The notes: generated by a model from the sequence alone, not told the origin. 64,000 nucleotides of DNA from Acidovorax benzenivorans (GCF_028680575.1 NZ_JAPCKI010000002.1:1-64000); one strand, 5' to 3'. Positions 32,170-41,021 are shown, counted from the first letter of the stretch. Translations and numbers: made by a program.

Positions 32170-32897
32170 AGAAGACTTTGCTTTCCCTCACCGCTGCCGC
32201 GCTCTTCGCGGCGGCTCCGGCCGCGCATGCGCAGTGGGTTGTGATCGACCCCACGAACCTCGCGCAGAACATCCTCACCGCCGCCAACACGCTGGAGCAG
32301 ATCAACAACCAGATCCAGCAACTGCAGAACGAGGCCCAGATGCTGATGAACCAGGCGCGGAACCTGACCGGGCTGGATTTCAGCGCCTTGTCGCAACTGC
32401 GCTCGGCGCTGTCGGCGACGAACCGGCTGATCCGGCAGGCGCAGGGCCTGGCGTTCAACGTGCAGCAGATGGAGGTGCAGTTCAGCGAGCTGTATCCCGA
32501 GTCCTTCAGCGCTTCCGTCACCAGTGCCCAGATGGTGTTCGATGCGCGCAGGCGCTGGACCAACTCGCTGGAAGCGCTGCGCACCGCGACCCAGGTGCAG
32601 TCCCAGGCGGTGCAGAACTTCGCGGCGGACGAGCAGGCGCTGGCGGAGCTCGTGAACCGCAGCCAGTCCGCCGTGGGCGCGCTGCAGGCCATGCAGGCGA
32701 CGAACCAGTTGCTCGCCTTGCAGTCCCGGCAGGCGATCCAGGCGCAGCAGCTGCAGCTCACGCAGGACCGGGCCGTCGCGCTGGAGCAGGCACGGCAGGT
32801 GGCCGTGCACGAGCGGGCCCGGGAGGTGCGGCGCCGCTTCCTGGGCAGCGGCACGCCGTACACGCCCCAGCCGGTGAATTTCTACGGCAACCCGTGA
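32166..32897 (+). CDS. trbJ: TrbJ, VirB5-like minor pilin
   Basis: A 243-residue periplasmic protein with a signal peptide cleaved after about residue 22 (AHA). The mature part is mostly helical, rich in Gln and Asn, and very likely coiled coil at residues 38-75 and 170-225. VirB5/TrbJ proteins sit at the pilus tip and take part in recipient contact. It lies between trbE and the entry-exclusion lipoprotein, as in other trb operons. Confidence 0.92.
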   Translation: MKKTLLSLTAAALFAAAPAAHAQWVVIDPTNLAQNILTAANTLEQINNQIQQLQNEAQMLMNQARNLTGLDFSALSQLRSALSATNRLIRQAQGLAFNVQQMEVQFSELYPESFSASVTSAQMVFDARRRWTNSLEALRTATQVQSQAVQNFAADEQALAELVNRSQSAVGALQAMQATNQLLALQSRQAIQAQQLQLTQDRAVALEQARQVAVHERAREVRRRFLGSGTPYTPQPVNFYGNP

Positions 32898-32904
32898 GGA
32901 CACC

Positions 32905-33192
32905 ATGAACAGACTTCTTGCCCTTACCGTAGCCCTCACGCTCGCTGCGTGCAGCAAGCCCGACCCCGTCGAATCGGTCGAATCGCTGGTCGCCAATCCC
33001 GAGCGCCTGAAGGAACTGCGCGCCGCCTGTAAGGCAGATCACGCCAAGGCGGGTGATGCGCAGTGCAACGCGGTGGCCGAGGCGACGCGCCAGCGCTTCA
33101 TGCGGCCGACGCCCTCGCCGTACGCGAACGACCCCGTGAAGCCACCGCCGCCGCCCGCGTCGCCACCGGCGGCGAAGGACGGACCGCCGTGA
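32905..33192 (+). CDS. trbK: TrbK/EexN-like entry-exclusion lipoprotein
   Basis: A 95-residue lipoprotein. The signal ends in the lipobox LAAC with the modified Cys at residue 16. A short domain containing RLKELRAACKADHAKAGDAQC follows, and a Pro-rich tail closes it. Its place between trbJ and trbL and its size match the EexN/TrbK group, which blocks entry of identical elements into a cell already carrying one. Sequence conservation in this group is weak, so the role rests mainly on position and lipobox. Confidence 0.82.
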   Translation: MNRLLALTVALTLAACSKPDPVESVESLVANPERLKELRAACKADHAKAGDAQCNAVAEATRQRFMRPTPSPYANDPVKPPPPPASPPAAKDGPP

Positions 33193-34559
33193 ACGACGTC
33201 TCGGTCATCGACCGCTTCCTGGACGTCTTCTCGCGCTACATCGACTCGGGCTTCGGCCTGCTGGGCGGGGAGGTCGCCTTTCTCACCGCCACCTTGGTGG
33301 CGATCGACATGACCTTGGCGGGCCTGTTCTGGGCCATGGGCCACGCCTCGGGCCAGGGTGACGACGTGATGGCCAGGCTCATCAAGAAGGTGCTCTACGT
33401 GGGTGCCTTCGCCTACATCCTGGGCAACTTCAACCGGCTCGCGGGCATCGTCTTCAACTCCTTCGCGAGCCTGGGCCTCACGGCCTCGGGTTCAGGCCTG
33501 TCGCAGGGACAACTGCTGCAGCCCGGACGTCTGGCGCAGGTGGGCATCGACGCGGGCCGGCCGATCATGGCGCAGCTCAGCGATCTGACGGGCTTCCCGG
33601 AGGTGTTCGCCAACCTCGACGTGATCGCCGTGCTGTTCCTCGCGTGGCTGGTGCTGATCGTGTGCTTCTTCGTCCTCGCGGTGCAGCTTTTCGTGACACT
33701 GATCGAGTTCAAGCTGACCACGCTCGCGGGCTTCGTGCTGGTGCCCTTCGCGCTCTGGAACAAGACCTCGTTCCTGGCCGAGAAGGTCCTGGGCAATGTG
33801 ATCTCGTCCGGTATCAAGGTGCTGGTGCTCGCGGTGATCGTGGGCATCGGGACGGGGCTTTTCAGCGAGTTCACCGTGGCGCCAGGTGCGGACCCCAGCA
33901 TCGATCATGCGCTGGTCATCATGCTCGCGGCGCTGGCCATGTTGGGCCTGGGGATCTTCGGGCCGGGGATCGCGACCGGGCTGGTGTCCGGCGCACCGCA
34001 GCTCGGCGCCGGGGCCGCAGCCGGGACAGCCATCGCGGCAGCGGGACTCGCTGTGGCCGGCGGAGCCGCCGTGGCGGGGGCGGGCTCCGCCGTCGCCGCG
34101 GGAGCCCGCATGGCGCCAGGAGCTGCGCGCGCGGCCATCGGCGGCGGTGCAGCGGCCGCGCGTTCGGCTTCCGCGTTGGCCAGCGGCGCCAAGGGCGCCT
34201 ACCAGGCCGGCGCGGCCGCATCAGGCGGGGGGGCGGTTCGCGCAGCCGGTGCTGGCGTTGCCCATGTGGCGAAGGCCGGCGCCGCAGCTGTGGGACAGCG
34301 CATCGCTTCCGGTGCGAAGGCGGTCAAGGACCGCGCAGTCAACTTCGTGGCCGATACGGCGGCGCCGGCCACCGCTTCCGCAGCCAGTGCCGAGGTCGAG
34401 GCCTCGCCGGCTTCTGCCTCCGAACCCGCCTGGGCGCAGCGCATGCGCCGCAAGCAGCAGGCGACCCATGCGGCCATGACCACCGCGCACGTGCTGCGCT
34501 CGGGCGACCACGCGGGCGGCGGGACTGGCCCCAGCCTGCGCGACGACTCCAGTTCTTGA
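33189..34559 (+). CDS. trbL: TrbL, VirB6-like channel protein
   Basis: A 456-residue polytopic inner-membrane protein. Five or six transmembrane helices lie between residues 30 and 270, including FLAWLVLIVCFFVLAVQLF and VLVLAVIVGIGTG. The C-terminal 190 residues are very Ala/Gly-rich with almost no predicted structure, as is usual in TrbL. VirB6 proteins form part of the inner-membrane pore. The start is a GTG overlapping the trbK stop (GTGA); no ATG fits as well. Confidence 0.93.
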   Translation: MNDVSVIDRFLDVFSRYIDSGFGLLGGEVAFLTATLVAIDMTLAGLFWAMGHASGQGDDVMARLIKKVLYVGAFAYILGNFNRLAGIVFNSFASLGLTASGSGLSQGQLLQPGRLAQVGIDAGRPIMAQLSDLTGFPEVFANLDVIAVLFLAWLVLIVCFFVLAVQLFVTLIEFKLTTLAGFVLVPFALWNKTSFLAEKVLGNVISSGIKVLVLAVIVGIGTGLFSEFTVAPGADPSIDHALVIMLAALAMLGLGIFGPGIATGLVSGAPQLGAGAAAGTAIAAAGLAVAGGAAVAGAGSAVAAGARMAPGAARAAIGGGAAAARSASALASGAKGAYQAGAAASGGGAVRAAGAGVAHVAKAGAAAVGQRIASGAKAVKDRAVNFVADTAAPATASAASAEVEASPASASEPAWAQRMRRKQQATHAAMTTAHVLRSGDHAGGGTGPSLRDDSSS

Positions 34560-34575
34560 CTTGAAAGGAATCTCC

Positions 34576-35280
34576 ATGCGTTTCAAACGCCCCCTGGTGC
34601 GGTATTCGGACAGCCCCGTGCCTGCCACGCCGTACCAAGCTGCCGGCCAGGTGTGGGACGAGCGCATCGGCTCGGCCCGGGTGCAGGCACGGAACTGGCG
34701 GCTCATGGCCTTCGGTTCCTTGTCGCTCGCGTTGCTGATGGCTGGCGGCCTGCTGTGGCGCTCGGCGCAGTCCATCGTCACACCGTACGTCATCGAGGTG
34801 GACCCAGCCGGGCAGGTGCGGGCGGTGGGAGAAGCCGCTACGCCCTACAAGCCCAGCGACGCGCAGACGGCGCACCACCTGGCGCGCTTCATCTCGCTGG
34901 TGCGCTCCCTGTCCATCGATCCCATCATCGTGCGGCAGAGCTGGCTCGATGCCTACGACTACACGACCGACCGGGGGGCGGCCACGCTCAACGACTACGC
35001 CCGCGCGGCCGACCCGTTCTCGCGCGTGGGGCAGGAGTCCGTCACGGTGCAGGTCAACAGCGTCGTGCGCGCGAGCGATTCATCGTTCCAGGTGCGCTGG
35101 GCCGAGCGGCGCTACGTCAACGGCGCGGCCGCCGGGCTGGAGCACTGGACCGCTGTGCTGTCCATCGTGCTGCAGACGCCTCGTACCGAGGAGCGGCTGC
35201 GCAAGAACCCCCTGGGCATCTACGTCAACGGGCTGTCGTGGAGCCGTGAACTCGACGCCTCGCAAGGAGCAAAGCCATGA
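34576..35280 (+). CDS. trbF: TrbF, VirB8-like bitopic scaffold protein
   Basis: A 234-residue protein with a cytoplasmic N-terminus, one transmembrane helix (about residues 44-64, LMAFGSLSLALLMAGGLL) and a periplasmic VirB8-type domain. The conserved YVIEVDPAGQVRAVG and RFISLVRSLSIDP segments are present. It nucleates the secretion channel between TrbL and the core complex. AAAGGAA precedes the ATG. Its stop overlaps trbG by four bases. Confidence 0.94.
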   Translation: MRFKRPLVRYSDSPVPATPYQAAGQVWDERIGSARVQARNWRLMAFGSLSLALLMAGGLLWRSAQSIVTPYVIEVDPAGQVRAVGEAATPYKPSDAQTAHHLARFISLVRSLSIDPIIVRQSWLDAYDYTTDRGAATLNDYARAADPFSRVGQESVTVQVNSVVRASDSSFQVRWAERRYVNGAAAGLEHWTAVLSIVLQTPRTEERLRKNPLGIYVNGLSWSRELDASQGAKP

Positions 35281-36305
35281 AGACACATTTGCACAAATCC
35301 GTACTGCCGGGGATCCCGCTGGCCGCATTCATGTTCCTCGTCGGCTGCGCCACGCAGGGCAAGCCGCCGCCGGTGATCTCGCTCGATGAGCCGGTGGCCG
35401 TTACGGCACAGCCGCTGCCCGACCCACCCAAGCCGATGGAGGTGGTTGCCGTGCCCCAGCCGCTGGCGCTGCCAGCGCAGTTGAAGCCCTTGCCGGAGAT
35501 CGCGGAAACCAGGCCTGTGCCCGAATCGGCCGACGAGAAGATACGGGTGTCGCGCGCGAACGAGGAAGCGCGCGTGGCGCCCACGCGCGAGGGCTACGTC
35601 AATGCGATCCAGGTCTGGCCGTACAGCGACGGTGCGCTGTACCAGGTCTATGCGGCGCCAGGCCGCGTGACGGTGGTCTCGCTGCAGGCCGGCGAGGAGC
35701 TTGTGACAGTGGCCGCCGGCGACACGGTGCGCTGGATCGTGGGCGACACGTCCAGCGGCAGTGGCGATGCGTTGCGCGTCAACGTGCTGGTCAAGCCGGT
35801 GCGCTCGGGTTTGAAGACCAATCTGGTCATCACGACCAACCGGCGCACCTACCTGATCGAACTGACCTCGACCGAGAAGGTCTGGATGGCCTCGGTGTCC
35901 TGGGACTACCCCAAGGACCGCATGCTGGCCCTGCAGCGACAGGCGCACGCAGCGCAGGCGAGCGCGCCGGTCGATACCGGGTTGTCGCTGGAGAAGATCC
36001 GTTTCCGCTACGCGGTCAGCGGCAGCAATCCGTCGTGGAAGCCGCTGCGCGCCTTCGACGATGGCGAGAAGGTCTACATCCAGTTCCCGGCGGGCATTGC
36101 CCAGGGCGAGTTGCCGCCGCTGTTCGTGATTGGCGCGCAGGGCGACGGGCAGTTGGTGAACTACCGTTTCCGCTCGCCGTACTACGTCGTGGACCGGCTG
36201 TTCGGCGCGGCCGAACTGCGCCTGGGTGCCGACAAGGGCGACGTGGTGCGCATTGAACGCACCGATGGTGTGTCCGCTGCGTCGGCTTCGGTGCAAAGGG
36301 ACTGA
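35277..36305 (+). CDS. trbG: TrbG, VirB9-like core-complex protein
   Basis: A 342-residue exported protein. The signal ends in a lipobox-like FLVGCA with Cys at residue 24, so it may be lipidated. A Pro-rich spacer (residues 30-85) is followed by the VirB9/CagX domain with YVNAIQVWPYSDGALYQVYA, TDRRTYLIEL-like TNRRTYLIELTS and FRYAVSGSNPSWKP. It forms the outer ring of the type IV core complex with TrbI. Confidence 0.94.
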   Translation: MKTHLHKSVLPGIPLAAFMFLVGCATQGKPPPVISLDEPVAVTAQPLPDPPKPMEVVAVPQPLALPAQLKPLPEIAETRPVPESADEKIRVSRANEEARVAPTREGYVNAIQVWPYSDGALYQVYAAPGRVTVVSLQAGEELVTVAAGDTVRWIVGDTSSGSGDALRVNVLVKPVRSGLKTNLVITTNRRTYLIELTSTEKVWMASVSWDYPKDRMLALQRQAHAAQASAPVDTGLSLEKIRFRYAVSGSNPSWKPLRAFDDGEKVYIQFPAGIAQGELPPLFVIGAQGDGQLVNYRFRSPYYVVDRLFGAAELRLGADKGDVVRIERTDGVSAASASVQRD

Positions 36306-36307
36306 CT

Positions 36308-37579
36308 ATGAGCCAGGACGACACTTCCGGAATTGCCGCGCCGCCGGCGGGCAAGGTGGCACCCGAGGCGGTGGCGCTGCGCGCCCAGCCGCGCCCGGTG
36401 ATGCGCCTGAACCGGCGCATGCTGGCGGTCCTGGCCGGTGGCGTTGCCGTGGCCGTGCTGGGCGCCACCATGTGGTCATTGCAGCCGCGCCAGCGTGGCG
36501 CCGGTGAGAACACCGAGCTTTACAACGTGGATCGCGTCTCGCGCTCCGATGGATTGAGCCAGCTTCCGTCCGACTACTCGAAGCTGCCGCCCTCGGTGCC
36601 CGAACTGGGGCCACCGTTGCCGGGCGATCTGGGGCCGGCCATCGTGAGGTCGCAGTCGCCGGTGGTGGCCAGCTATTCGCCGCCTGGTCATGACCCGGCT
36701 GCCGCCGAGCGCGATGCGTTGCGCAAGGAGGCCGATGCGGCGGCGGCTTCGTCGGTGTTCTTCCGGTCGGGCAACCAACGCGCGGCTGCGGTACCGGCGC
36801 AGGTCGCTGCGGCGCCAGCTTCCCGCCTCGCGGGCTTCGACCCGTTGGAGGCTGGTCCGGCTTCGACGGCCGCGCAGGCAGATCCGACAGCGGTGCAGAA
36901 CCGGCAGGACCAGAAAGAGGCTTTCCTGAAAACCGGCTCCACGGAGACCCGCAATTCCGGCAGCCTCAAACTGCCGGCCTCACCGTACCAGGTGATGGCA
37001 GGCACGGTGATCGCGGGCGCGCTGGTGACGGGCATCAAGTCGGACCTGCCGGGTGACGTGATCGCCACCGTGACCGAGCCGGTCTACGACACGGCCACGG
37101 GGAAATACCTGCTGATCCCGCAGGGCTCGCGCATCCTGGGCAAGTACAACAGTCAGGTGAGCTACGGTCAGAGTCGCGTGCAAGTGGTGTGGAGCCGGGT
37201 CATCCTGCCGGACATGTCCTCGTTCCAGTTGGACAACCTCGTGGGCACGGACCCGGCCGGCTATGCCGGCCTGGAGGATAGTGTGGACTGGCATTGGGAC
37301 CGCGTGTTCGCCGGCGCAGCGCTGACCACGCTGCTGGGCATCGGAGCCGAGCTGGCGGCACCCGAGAACCGCCAGGATGGCAACCGGGTGGTGATTGCCG
37401 GGCGCGACGGCCTGCAGGACAGCGTGAACCAGGTCGGACAGGAGATGACCCGGCGCAACATGAACATCCAGCCGACGCTGACCGCGCGGCCGGGGTTGCC
37501 GGTGCGCTTGCTTGTGAGCCGAGACATCGTATTGCGACCCTACCAGCCGCTGTTTTTCCAGAGGGGAGGAAGTCAATGA
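36308..37579 (+). CDS. trbI: TrbI, VirB10-like energy-sensing core protein
   Basis: A 423-residue protein spanning from inner to outer membrane. It has a cytoplasmic N-terminus, a transmembrane helix at about residues 38-57, a Pro-rich periplasmic region and the C-terminal VirB10 domain (from about residue 225) with VIAGALVTGIKSDLPGD, LLIPQGSRILGKYNS and DRVFAGAALTTLLGIGAEL. It starts two bases after the trbG stop and its stop overlaps the next start. It completes the trb set. Confidence 0.95.
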   Translation: MSQDDTSGIAAPPAGKVAPEAVALRAQPRPVMRLNRRMLAVLAGGVAVAVLGATMWSLQPRQRGAGENTELYNVDRVSRSDGLSQLPSDYSKLPPSVPELGPPLPGDLGPAIVRSQSPVVASYSPPGHDPAAAERDALRKEADAAAASSVFFRSGNQRAAAVPAQVAAAPASRLAGFDPLEAGPASTAAQADPTAVQNRQDQKEAFLKTGSTETRNSGSLKLPASPYQVMAGTVIAGALVTGIKSDLPGDVIATVTEPVYDTATGKYLLIPQGSRILGKYNSQVSYGQSRVQVVWSRVILPDMSSFQLDNLVGTDPAGYAGLEDSVDWHWDRVFAGAALTTLLGIGAELAAPENRQDGNRVVIAGRDGLQDSVNQVGQEMTRRNMNIQPTLTARPGLPVRLLVSRDIVLRPYQPLFFQRGGSQ

Positions 37580-37836
37580 GCAAGGCAGGCCATCGCCTGA
37601 GCCTGGGGCCGATACCGAGGCCCGATGCGGTCAAGCTCACGATCACGCTGTCGGCGGAGCTGAAAGCGCAGCTCGATGCTTACGCGGAGGTGCATGGACG
37701 GATGCACCAGGCACCGGTGGATGCGGTGGCGCTGATCCCGCACATGCTGGCGGCGTTCATCGCGCGGGACCGGGGATTCAAGTCGAGGCTGAATGGCAAA
37801 AACCCAGCGGCCAAGGCTCAGACGCCTGCGGCGTGA
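37576..37836 (+). CDS. DUF2274 domain-containing protein
   Basis: An 86-residue small protein of the DUF2274 family that closes trb operons in this ICE family. Its core, AVKLTITLSAELKAQLDAYA and a following helix up to IARDRGFKSR, resembles a ribbon-helix-helix protein, so a DNA-binding or regulatory role is possible. The ATG overlaps the trbI stop. It is the last gene that I can confidently assign to the Tn4371-like backbone. Confidence 0.88.
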   Translation: MSKAGHRLSLGPIPRPDAVKLTITLSAELKAQLDAYAEVHGRMHQAPVDAVALIPHMLAAFIARDRGFKSRLNGKNPAAKAQTPAA

Positions 37837-38108
37837 GCTGGCTTGTTGTTTTCTGGCGCTGGCCACCATCTAGAATTTCGCCTATGGGGGGTGTTGATGC
37901 CCTCCAGTGGAAGGTGGCGTCGCCTCCCACCTGGGCGGTGTGTGCGCCCCCCGAAGAAGGATGCAGGGTAAGCACATCAAGCGATAGCACACGGAACATA
38001 GATAAGCGGGTGGGAGGTGCAGGTGCCTCCCTGGGGTACGGCCTGATCTCCGGGATCGCGGCCTTGGCTTGCTTATGCTGAGAGCCATCGAACGAACTGG
38101 AGATTGTC

Positions 38109-38609
38109 ATGAGCGTTGCAGCAGTCGCACCTGTACCCGAGCTGGAATCCGATCCGAAGGCCGCGGTGCGAGAAAACGAAAAGAAATGGGGCAAGCCCCT
38201 GATGGATGCCGGCTGGACCTGCATTCCCAGCACCATCATCCTGCGTCAGCAGGCGCTGGGCCTGGACCCGGTTGACATGAATATCGTGCTGGTGATCGCG
38301 GCGCACTGGTGGAAGGCCAATCAGCTCGCATTTCCGTCCAAGAAGCTGATCGCCGACACGATCGGCAAAGACCCGACCACGGTGCGCCGGCGGCTGGCAA
38401 AGTTGGAAAAGGACGGAATGATCGAGCGCATCCTGCGGCCGCAGCCGGGCGGGCGCCACAACTCCAATGAGTATCGACTGACTGGCCTGATTGCTGGGGC
38501 GGAGCCGCTTGCGAAGGAGGAAATCGCCAAGCGCGCCGAGGGCAAGACTTACCGGAAGGCGCGTGCGGTCAAGAAGGGACTGGGCCTCGTGTCCGTGGTC
38601 AAACCATGA
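38109..38609 (+). CDS. Winged-helix DNA-binding protein, possibly replication-related
   Basis: A 166-residue protein. Residues 45-125 form a winged-helix domain with VDMNIVLVIAAHWW, the recognition region PSKKLIADTIGKDPTTVRRRL and KLEKDGMIERI. Such domains occur in plasmid replication initiators and phage regulators. The family is unrecognised beyond that. A 272-bp leader precedes it, with an AT-rich TCTAGAATTTCG element at 37870 that could be a -10 region. Its stop overlaps the start of the next gene by four bases, so the two form a unit. Confidence 0.78.
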   Translation: MSVAAVAPVPELESDPKAAVRENEKKWGKPLMDAGWTCIPSTIILRQQALGLDPVDMNIVLVIAAHWWKANQLAFPSKKLIADTIGKDPTTVRRRLAKLEKDGMIERILRPQPGGRHNSNEYRLTGLIAGAEPLAKEEIAKRAEGKTYRKARAVKKGLGLVSVVKP

Positions 38610-39148
38610 TCGCATGGAGGCCATTCGTCCATGAGGGCACGAACTACGACCTGTCCCACCTGCACCCCTTCGTGCATACGTTCGAGCAGGCCGCACAGGC
38701 CGGCAAACCGGCGCGCGTTTATCCGGTCCAGGTGATCTTCAGCCTGCATTGCTTCACGCGCGGCGCGGACGGGATTGAGGACCCGAAGGGGCCACTGGGG
38801 TACGCGGATTCGCGCGAGACGCGCGTCTTTGATTTCGGGCGCTACGCACAGTCCCAGCAGTTGCCCGAGATCGTGCGTGCCTTGCCCACATCACCGTGTT
38901 TCCACACGGACCACGGCAACTTCTTCACAGTGAGGCTGCTCAACGCGGCGACTGGACAGGAGGACACCTACGAGGTGTACTTCACCGCCTCGCGGTCCAG
39001 CTCGAAGGCTGTCCCGTTGAACCTGTTCGTGCAGAGCGCCTACGTGCGCGACAGGCTGCATACCAACAGGCCGTCGCGCAAGAAGATCGGGTTCTTCGTG
39101 ATCCTGCACAACACGCTGAACGGCCGGCCGATCAAGGCGCCGAAATGA
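38606..39148 (+). CDS. Hypothetical protein, partner of the winged-helix protein
   Basis: A 180-residue protein I do not recognise. It has no signal or membrane segment. It is rich in His, Phe and Tyr, with aromatic patches such as YDLSHLHPFVHTFEQA and PCFHTDHGNFFTVRL. The C-terminal basic stretch RDRLHTNRPSRKKIGFFVIL could contact nucleic acid. It is translationally coupled to the upstream winged-helix gene and followed by a strong hairpin. An RNase, toxin or replication accessory role are all open guesses. Confidence 0.7.
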   Translation: MIAWRPFVHEGTNYDLSHLHPFVHTFEQAAQAGKPARVYPVQVIFSLHCFTRGADGIEDPKGPLGYADSRETRVFDFGRYAQSQQLPEIVRALPTSPCFHTDHGNFFTVRLLNAATGQEDTYEVYFTASRSSSKAVPLNLFVQSAYVRDRLHTNRPSRKKIGFFVILHNTLNGRPIKAPK

Positions 39149-39150
39149 AA

Positions 39151-39173
39151 ACGCCCTCCACAGGGGAGGGCGT
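39151..39173. terminator. Hairpin terminator after the ICE's last genes
   Basis: AACGCCCTCC pairs perfectly with GGAGGGCGTT across a 3-4 base loop immediately after the stop of the 180-residue protein. On the plus strand the hairpin is followed by a GGAAAAAA run rather than T residues. Read on the minus strand it is followed by TTTTCATTTC, so it may act mainly against transcription entering from the chromosome. Confidence 0.6.
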
Positions 39174-39562
39174 TGGAAAAAATCGGACCTCTTGGCTATC
39201 CCTACGCTTGGGTGGGGGCCCCTTACGGGGTGGGATCAACGCACAGCTTTCGCTGCTCCGTTCATACGCTGATGCATCGATGATAGCGCATCGGGGAGGA
39301 CCACGCAACCGCCTCTGGGGGGCGCGGACGCCCGCCAGGGCGCTTGCCGGGGTTCGCCGCCGCCCTCTCTGGTGGCCCGGCATGCCCTCCGCTGGGATGC
39401 CCTTCTTCAGGGTACACGGACCGCCTGAATCGTGAGACAATCACATCCAGACTCGTGGTTCGATTCCACAGTTCCTCTTGGTTGGTCTGGTGTACCCAAC
39501 GATGTACCCAGAGAACAGGAGAGATGAGAAAAGCTAGTGTTGGCACGGGTTGCGGACGATTT

Positions 39563-39585
39563 TTCGAACCAGCCCCAGGCCACCA
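39563..39585 (+). other. Possible tRNA 3' end left at the attachment site
   Basis: The 23 bases read as T-loop (TTCGAAC), 3' T-stem (CAGCC), 3' acceptor strand (CCAGGCC), discriminator A and encoded CCA, the exact length layout of a tRNA 3' end. The matching 5' T-stem and the rest of the tRNA are missing upstream. A terminator follows five bases later, as is common after tRNA genes in this group. This is what a site-specific element inserting into a tRNA gene leaves at its distal end. The acceptor would pair with GGCCTGG, as in a Phe- or Met-type tRNA. Confidence 0.45.
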
Positions 39586-39590
39586 AACAA

Positions 39591-39624
39591 AAGCCCTTGA
39601 TTTGCAAGAATCAAGGGCTTTTTC
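39591..39624 (+). terminator. Rho-independent terminator
   Basis: AAGCCCTTGATT (39591-39602) pairs perfectly with AATCAAGGGCTT (39609-39620) around the loop TGCAAG, and is followed by TTTTC. It is a strong intrinsic terminator, directly downstream of the tRNA-like CCA end, and would have served that tRNA. Confidence 0.85.
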
Positions 39625-39755
39625 AATTTCGCGTCGCCAAAGCAGGGTCACGCCCTACATGGCCGGTGTGGCATGCCGCAGTCCCGCTGTTGCCCTGGTC
39701 GGGCTGCCGCTGGCACCGCGCGCCGCATTCTTTGTTGTCTTTCCCCACGCTTCCC

Positions 39756-41009
39756 ATGCCCCTCCTGCAGGACACCACCCTTGGTATCGACTTTGGCACT
39801 TCCAACTCTGCGATGGCGGTGCGTCAGGGCGTGGGGCCGTCGCGGATGGTGGCGCTGGAGGGCGATGCACATACGTTGCCCACCGCGTTGTTCTTCAACG
39901 CCGAAGACCAGCGCACGCACTTTGGGCGCGATGCGGTGGCGCAGTACCTCGCTGGCACCGAAGGGCGGCTGATGCGCTCGCTCAAAAGCCTGCTGGGCAG
40001 TGCGCTGCTGCAGGACAAGACGGCGGTGCACAACCAGTTGGTCAGCTACCAGGACATCATCGGCCTCTTCTTGCGGATGCTGGCGCAAAAGGCCCGCGAC
40101 GAGCTGGGTGGCATGCCGGGGCGGGTGGTGATGGGGCGGCCGGTGCATTTTGTGGACGGTGACGCCGAGCGCGATCAGCAGGCCGAGGACGCGCTGCGTC
40201 AGGCCGCGCTGGGCGCAGGGTTCGAGAACGTGAGCTTCCAGTTTGAGCCCATTGCGGCCGCGCTGGACTACGAGCAGCGCATCGACCGGGAGTCGCTGGT
40301 GCTGGTGGTGGACATTGGCGGCGGCACCTCGGACTTCACCGTGGTGCGCCTGGGGCCTGATCGCATGGCGCGCGCCGACCGCAGCGGCGATGTGCTGGCC
40401 ACCACCGGCGTGCACATCGGCGGCACAGACTTTGACCGGCGCCTGAGTCTGGACCTGCTCATGCCGCTGCTGGGCTTTCGCCACATCGGCCCGTCGGGGC
40501 GCGAGGTGCCCAGCCGCGTGTTTTTTGACCTCTCGACCTGGCATCTGATCCAGTGGTTGTATTCGCCGCGCGCACTGCGCGACGCGCAGAACCTGCGCAC
40601 CGACTATGCCGACGCTGCGCTGCACGCCCGGCTGATGCGGGTGCTGAACGAGCGGCTAGGCCATCGCCTGGCCAACACGGTGGAGCAGGCCAAGATCGCC
40701 GCTTCGCTGGCCGATGCCGAGGCGCCCATGCCGCTGGACTGGGTGGAGGCCGGGCTTAGCGCCGCCATCACGCCGCCCGGATTGGCGCAGTCCCTGGCGC
40801 AGCCGCTGGAGCAGGTGGTGGCCTGCGCACGCGACTGTCTGCAGCTGGCGGGCCTGGGCGATGGGGGCGTGGATGCGATCTACCTGACCGGGGGCTCGTC
40901 GGCGCTGCGGCCGCTGCGGCAGGCGCTGCGCACGGCCTTTCCGGCGACTCCGCAGGTGGAGGGCGATCTGTTTGGCGGGGTGGCTGCGGGCCTGGCGGTT
41001 TCGGAGTAG
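39756..41009 (+). CDS. Hsp70-family protein (YegD-like)
   Basis: A 417-residue protein with the actin/Hsp70 ATPase fold: phosphate-1 motif LGIDFGTSNSAMAV at residues 8-21, phosphate-2 VVDIGGGTSDFTVV at about residue 185 and the adenosine motif IYLTGGSSALRPLR near residue 380. It lacks the DnaK substrate-binding domain, as YegD proteins do. ATG 39756 is chosen because it opens the nucleotide-binding fold; the frame is open further upstream through the junction. Its cellular role is unknown. Confidence 0.88.
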   Translation: MPLLQDTTLGIDFGTSNSAMAVRQGVGPSRMVALEGDAHTLPTALFFNAEDQRTHFGRDAVAQYLAGTEGRLMRSLKSLLGSALLQDKTAVHNQLVSYQDIIGLFLRMLAQKARDELGGMPGRVVMGRPVHFVDGDAERDQQAEDALRQAALGAGFENVSFQFEPIAAALDYEQRIDRESLVLVVDIGGGTSDFTVVRLGPDRMARADRSGDVLATTGVHIGGTDFDRRLSLDLLMPLLGFRHIGPSGREVPSRVFFDLSTWHLIQWLYSPRALRDAQNLRTDYADAALHARLMRVLNERLGHRLANTVEQAKIAASLADAEAPMPLDWVEAGLSAAITPPGLAQSLAQPLEQVVACARDCLQLAGLGDGGVDAIYLTGGSSALRPLRQALRTAFPATPQVEGDLFGGVAAGLAVSE

Positions 41010-41021
41010 TCACGACATTCA

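Larger units (their letters stand above)
39174..39755. other. ICE/chromosome junction region without genes
   Basis: I see no real coding sequence in these 580 bases. They include GC-rich repetitive sequence (39290-39400), a T-arm-like element GTGG-TTCGATT-CCAC at 39455-39469, a tandem TGTACCCAACGATGTACCC motif near 39490, the tRNA-like 3' end at 39563-39585 and the terminator at 39591-39624. The change from element to chromosome must lie in here. Confidence 0.5.

Noticed and set aside
39130..39145. TTTTCAT on the minus strand near 39140 as the Tn4371 attachment site
   Set aside because: Only seven of the eight expected bases (TTTTTCAT) match, and it is part of the terminator after the last gene. 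With the left end unseen it cannot be confirmed.
39440..39590. A complete tRNA gene at the junction
   Set aside because: No matching acceptor, D-arm or anticodon arm can be paired with either T-arm-like piece; only 3' fragments are present.
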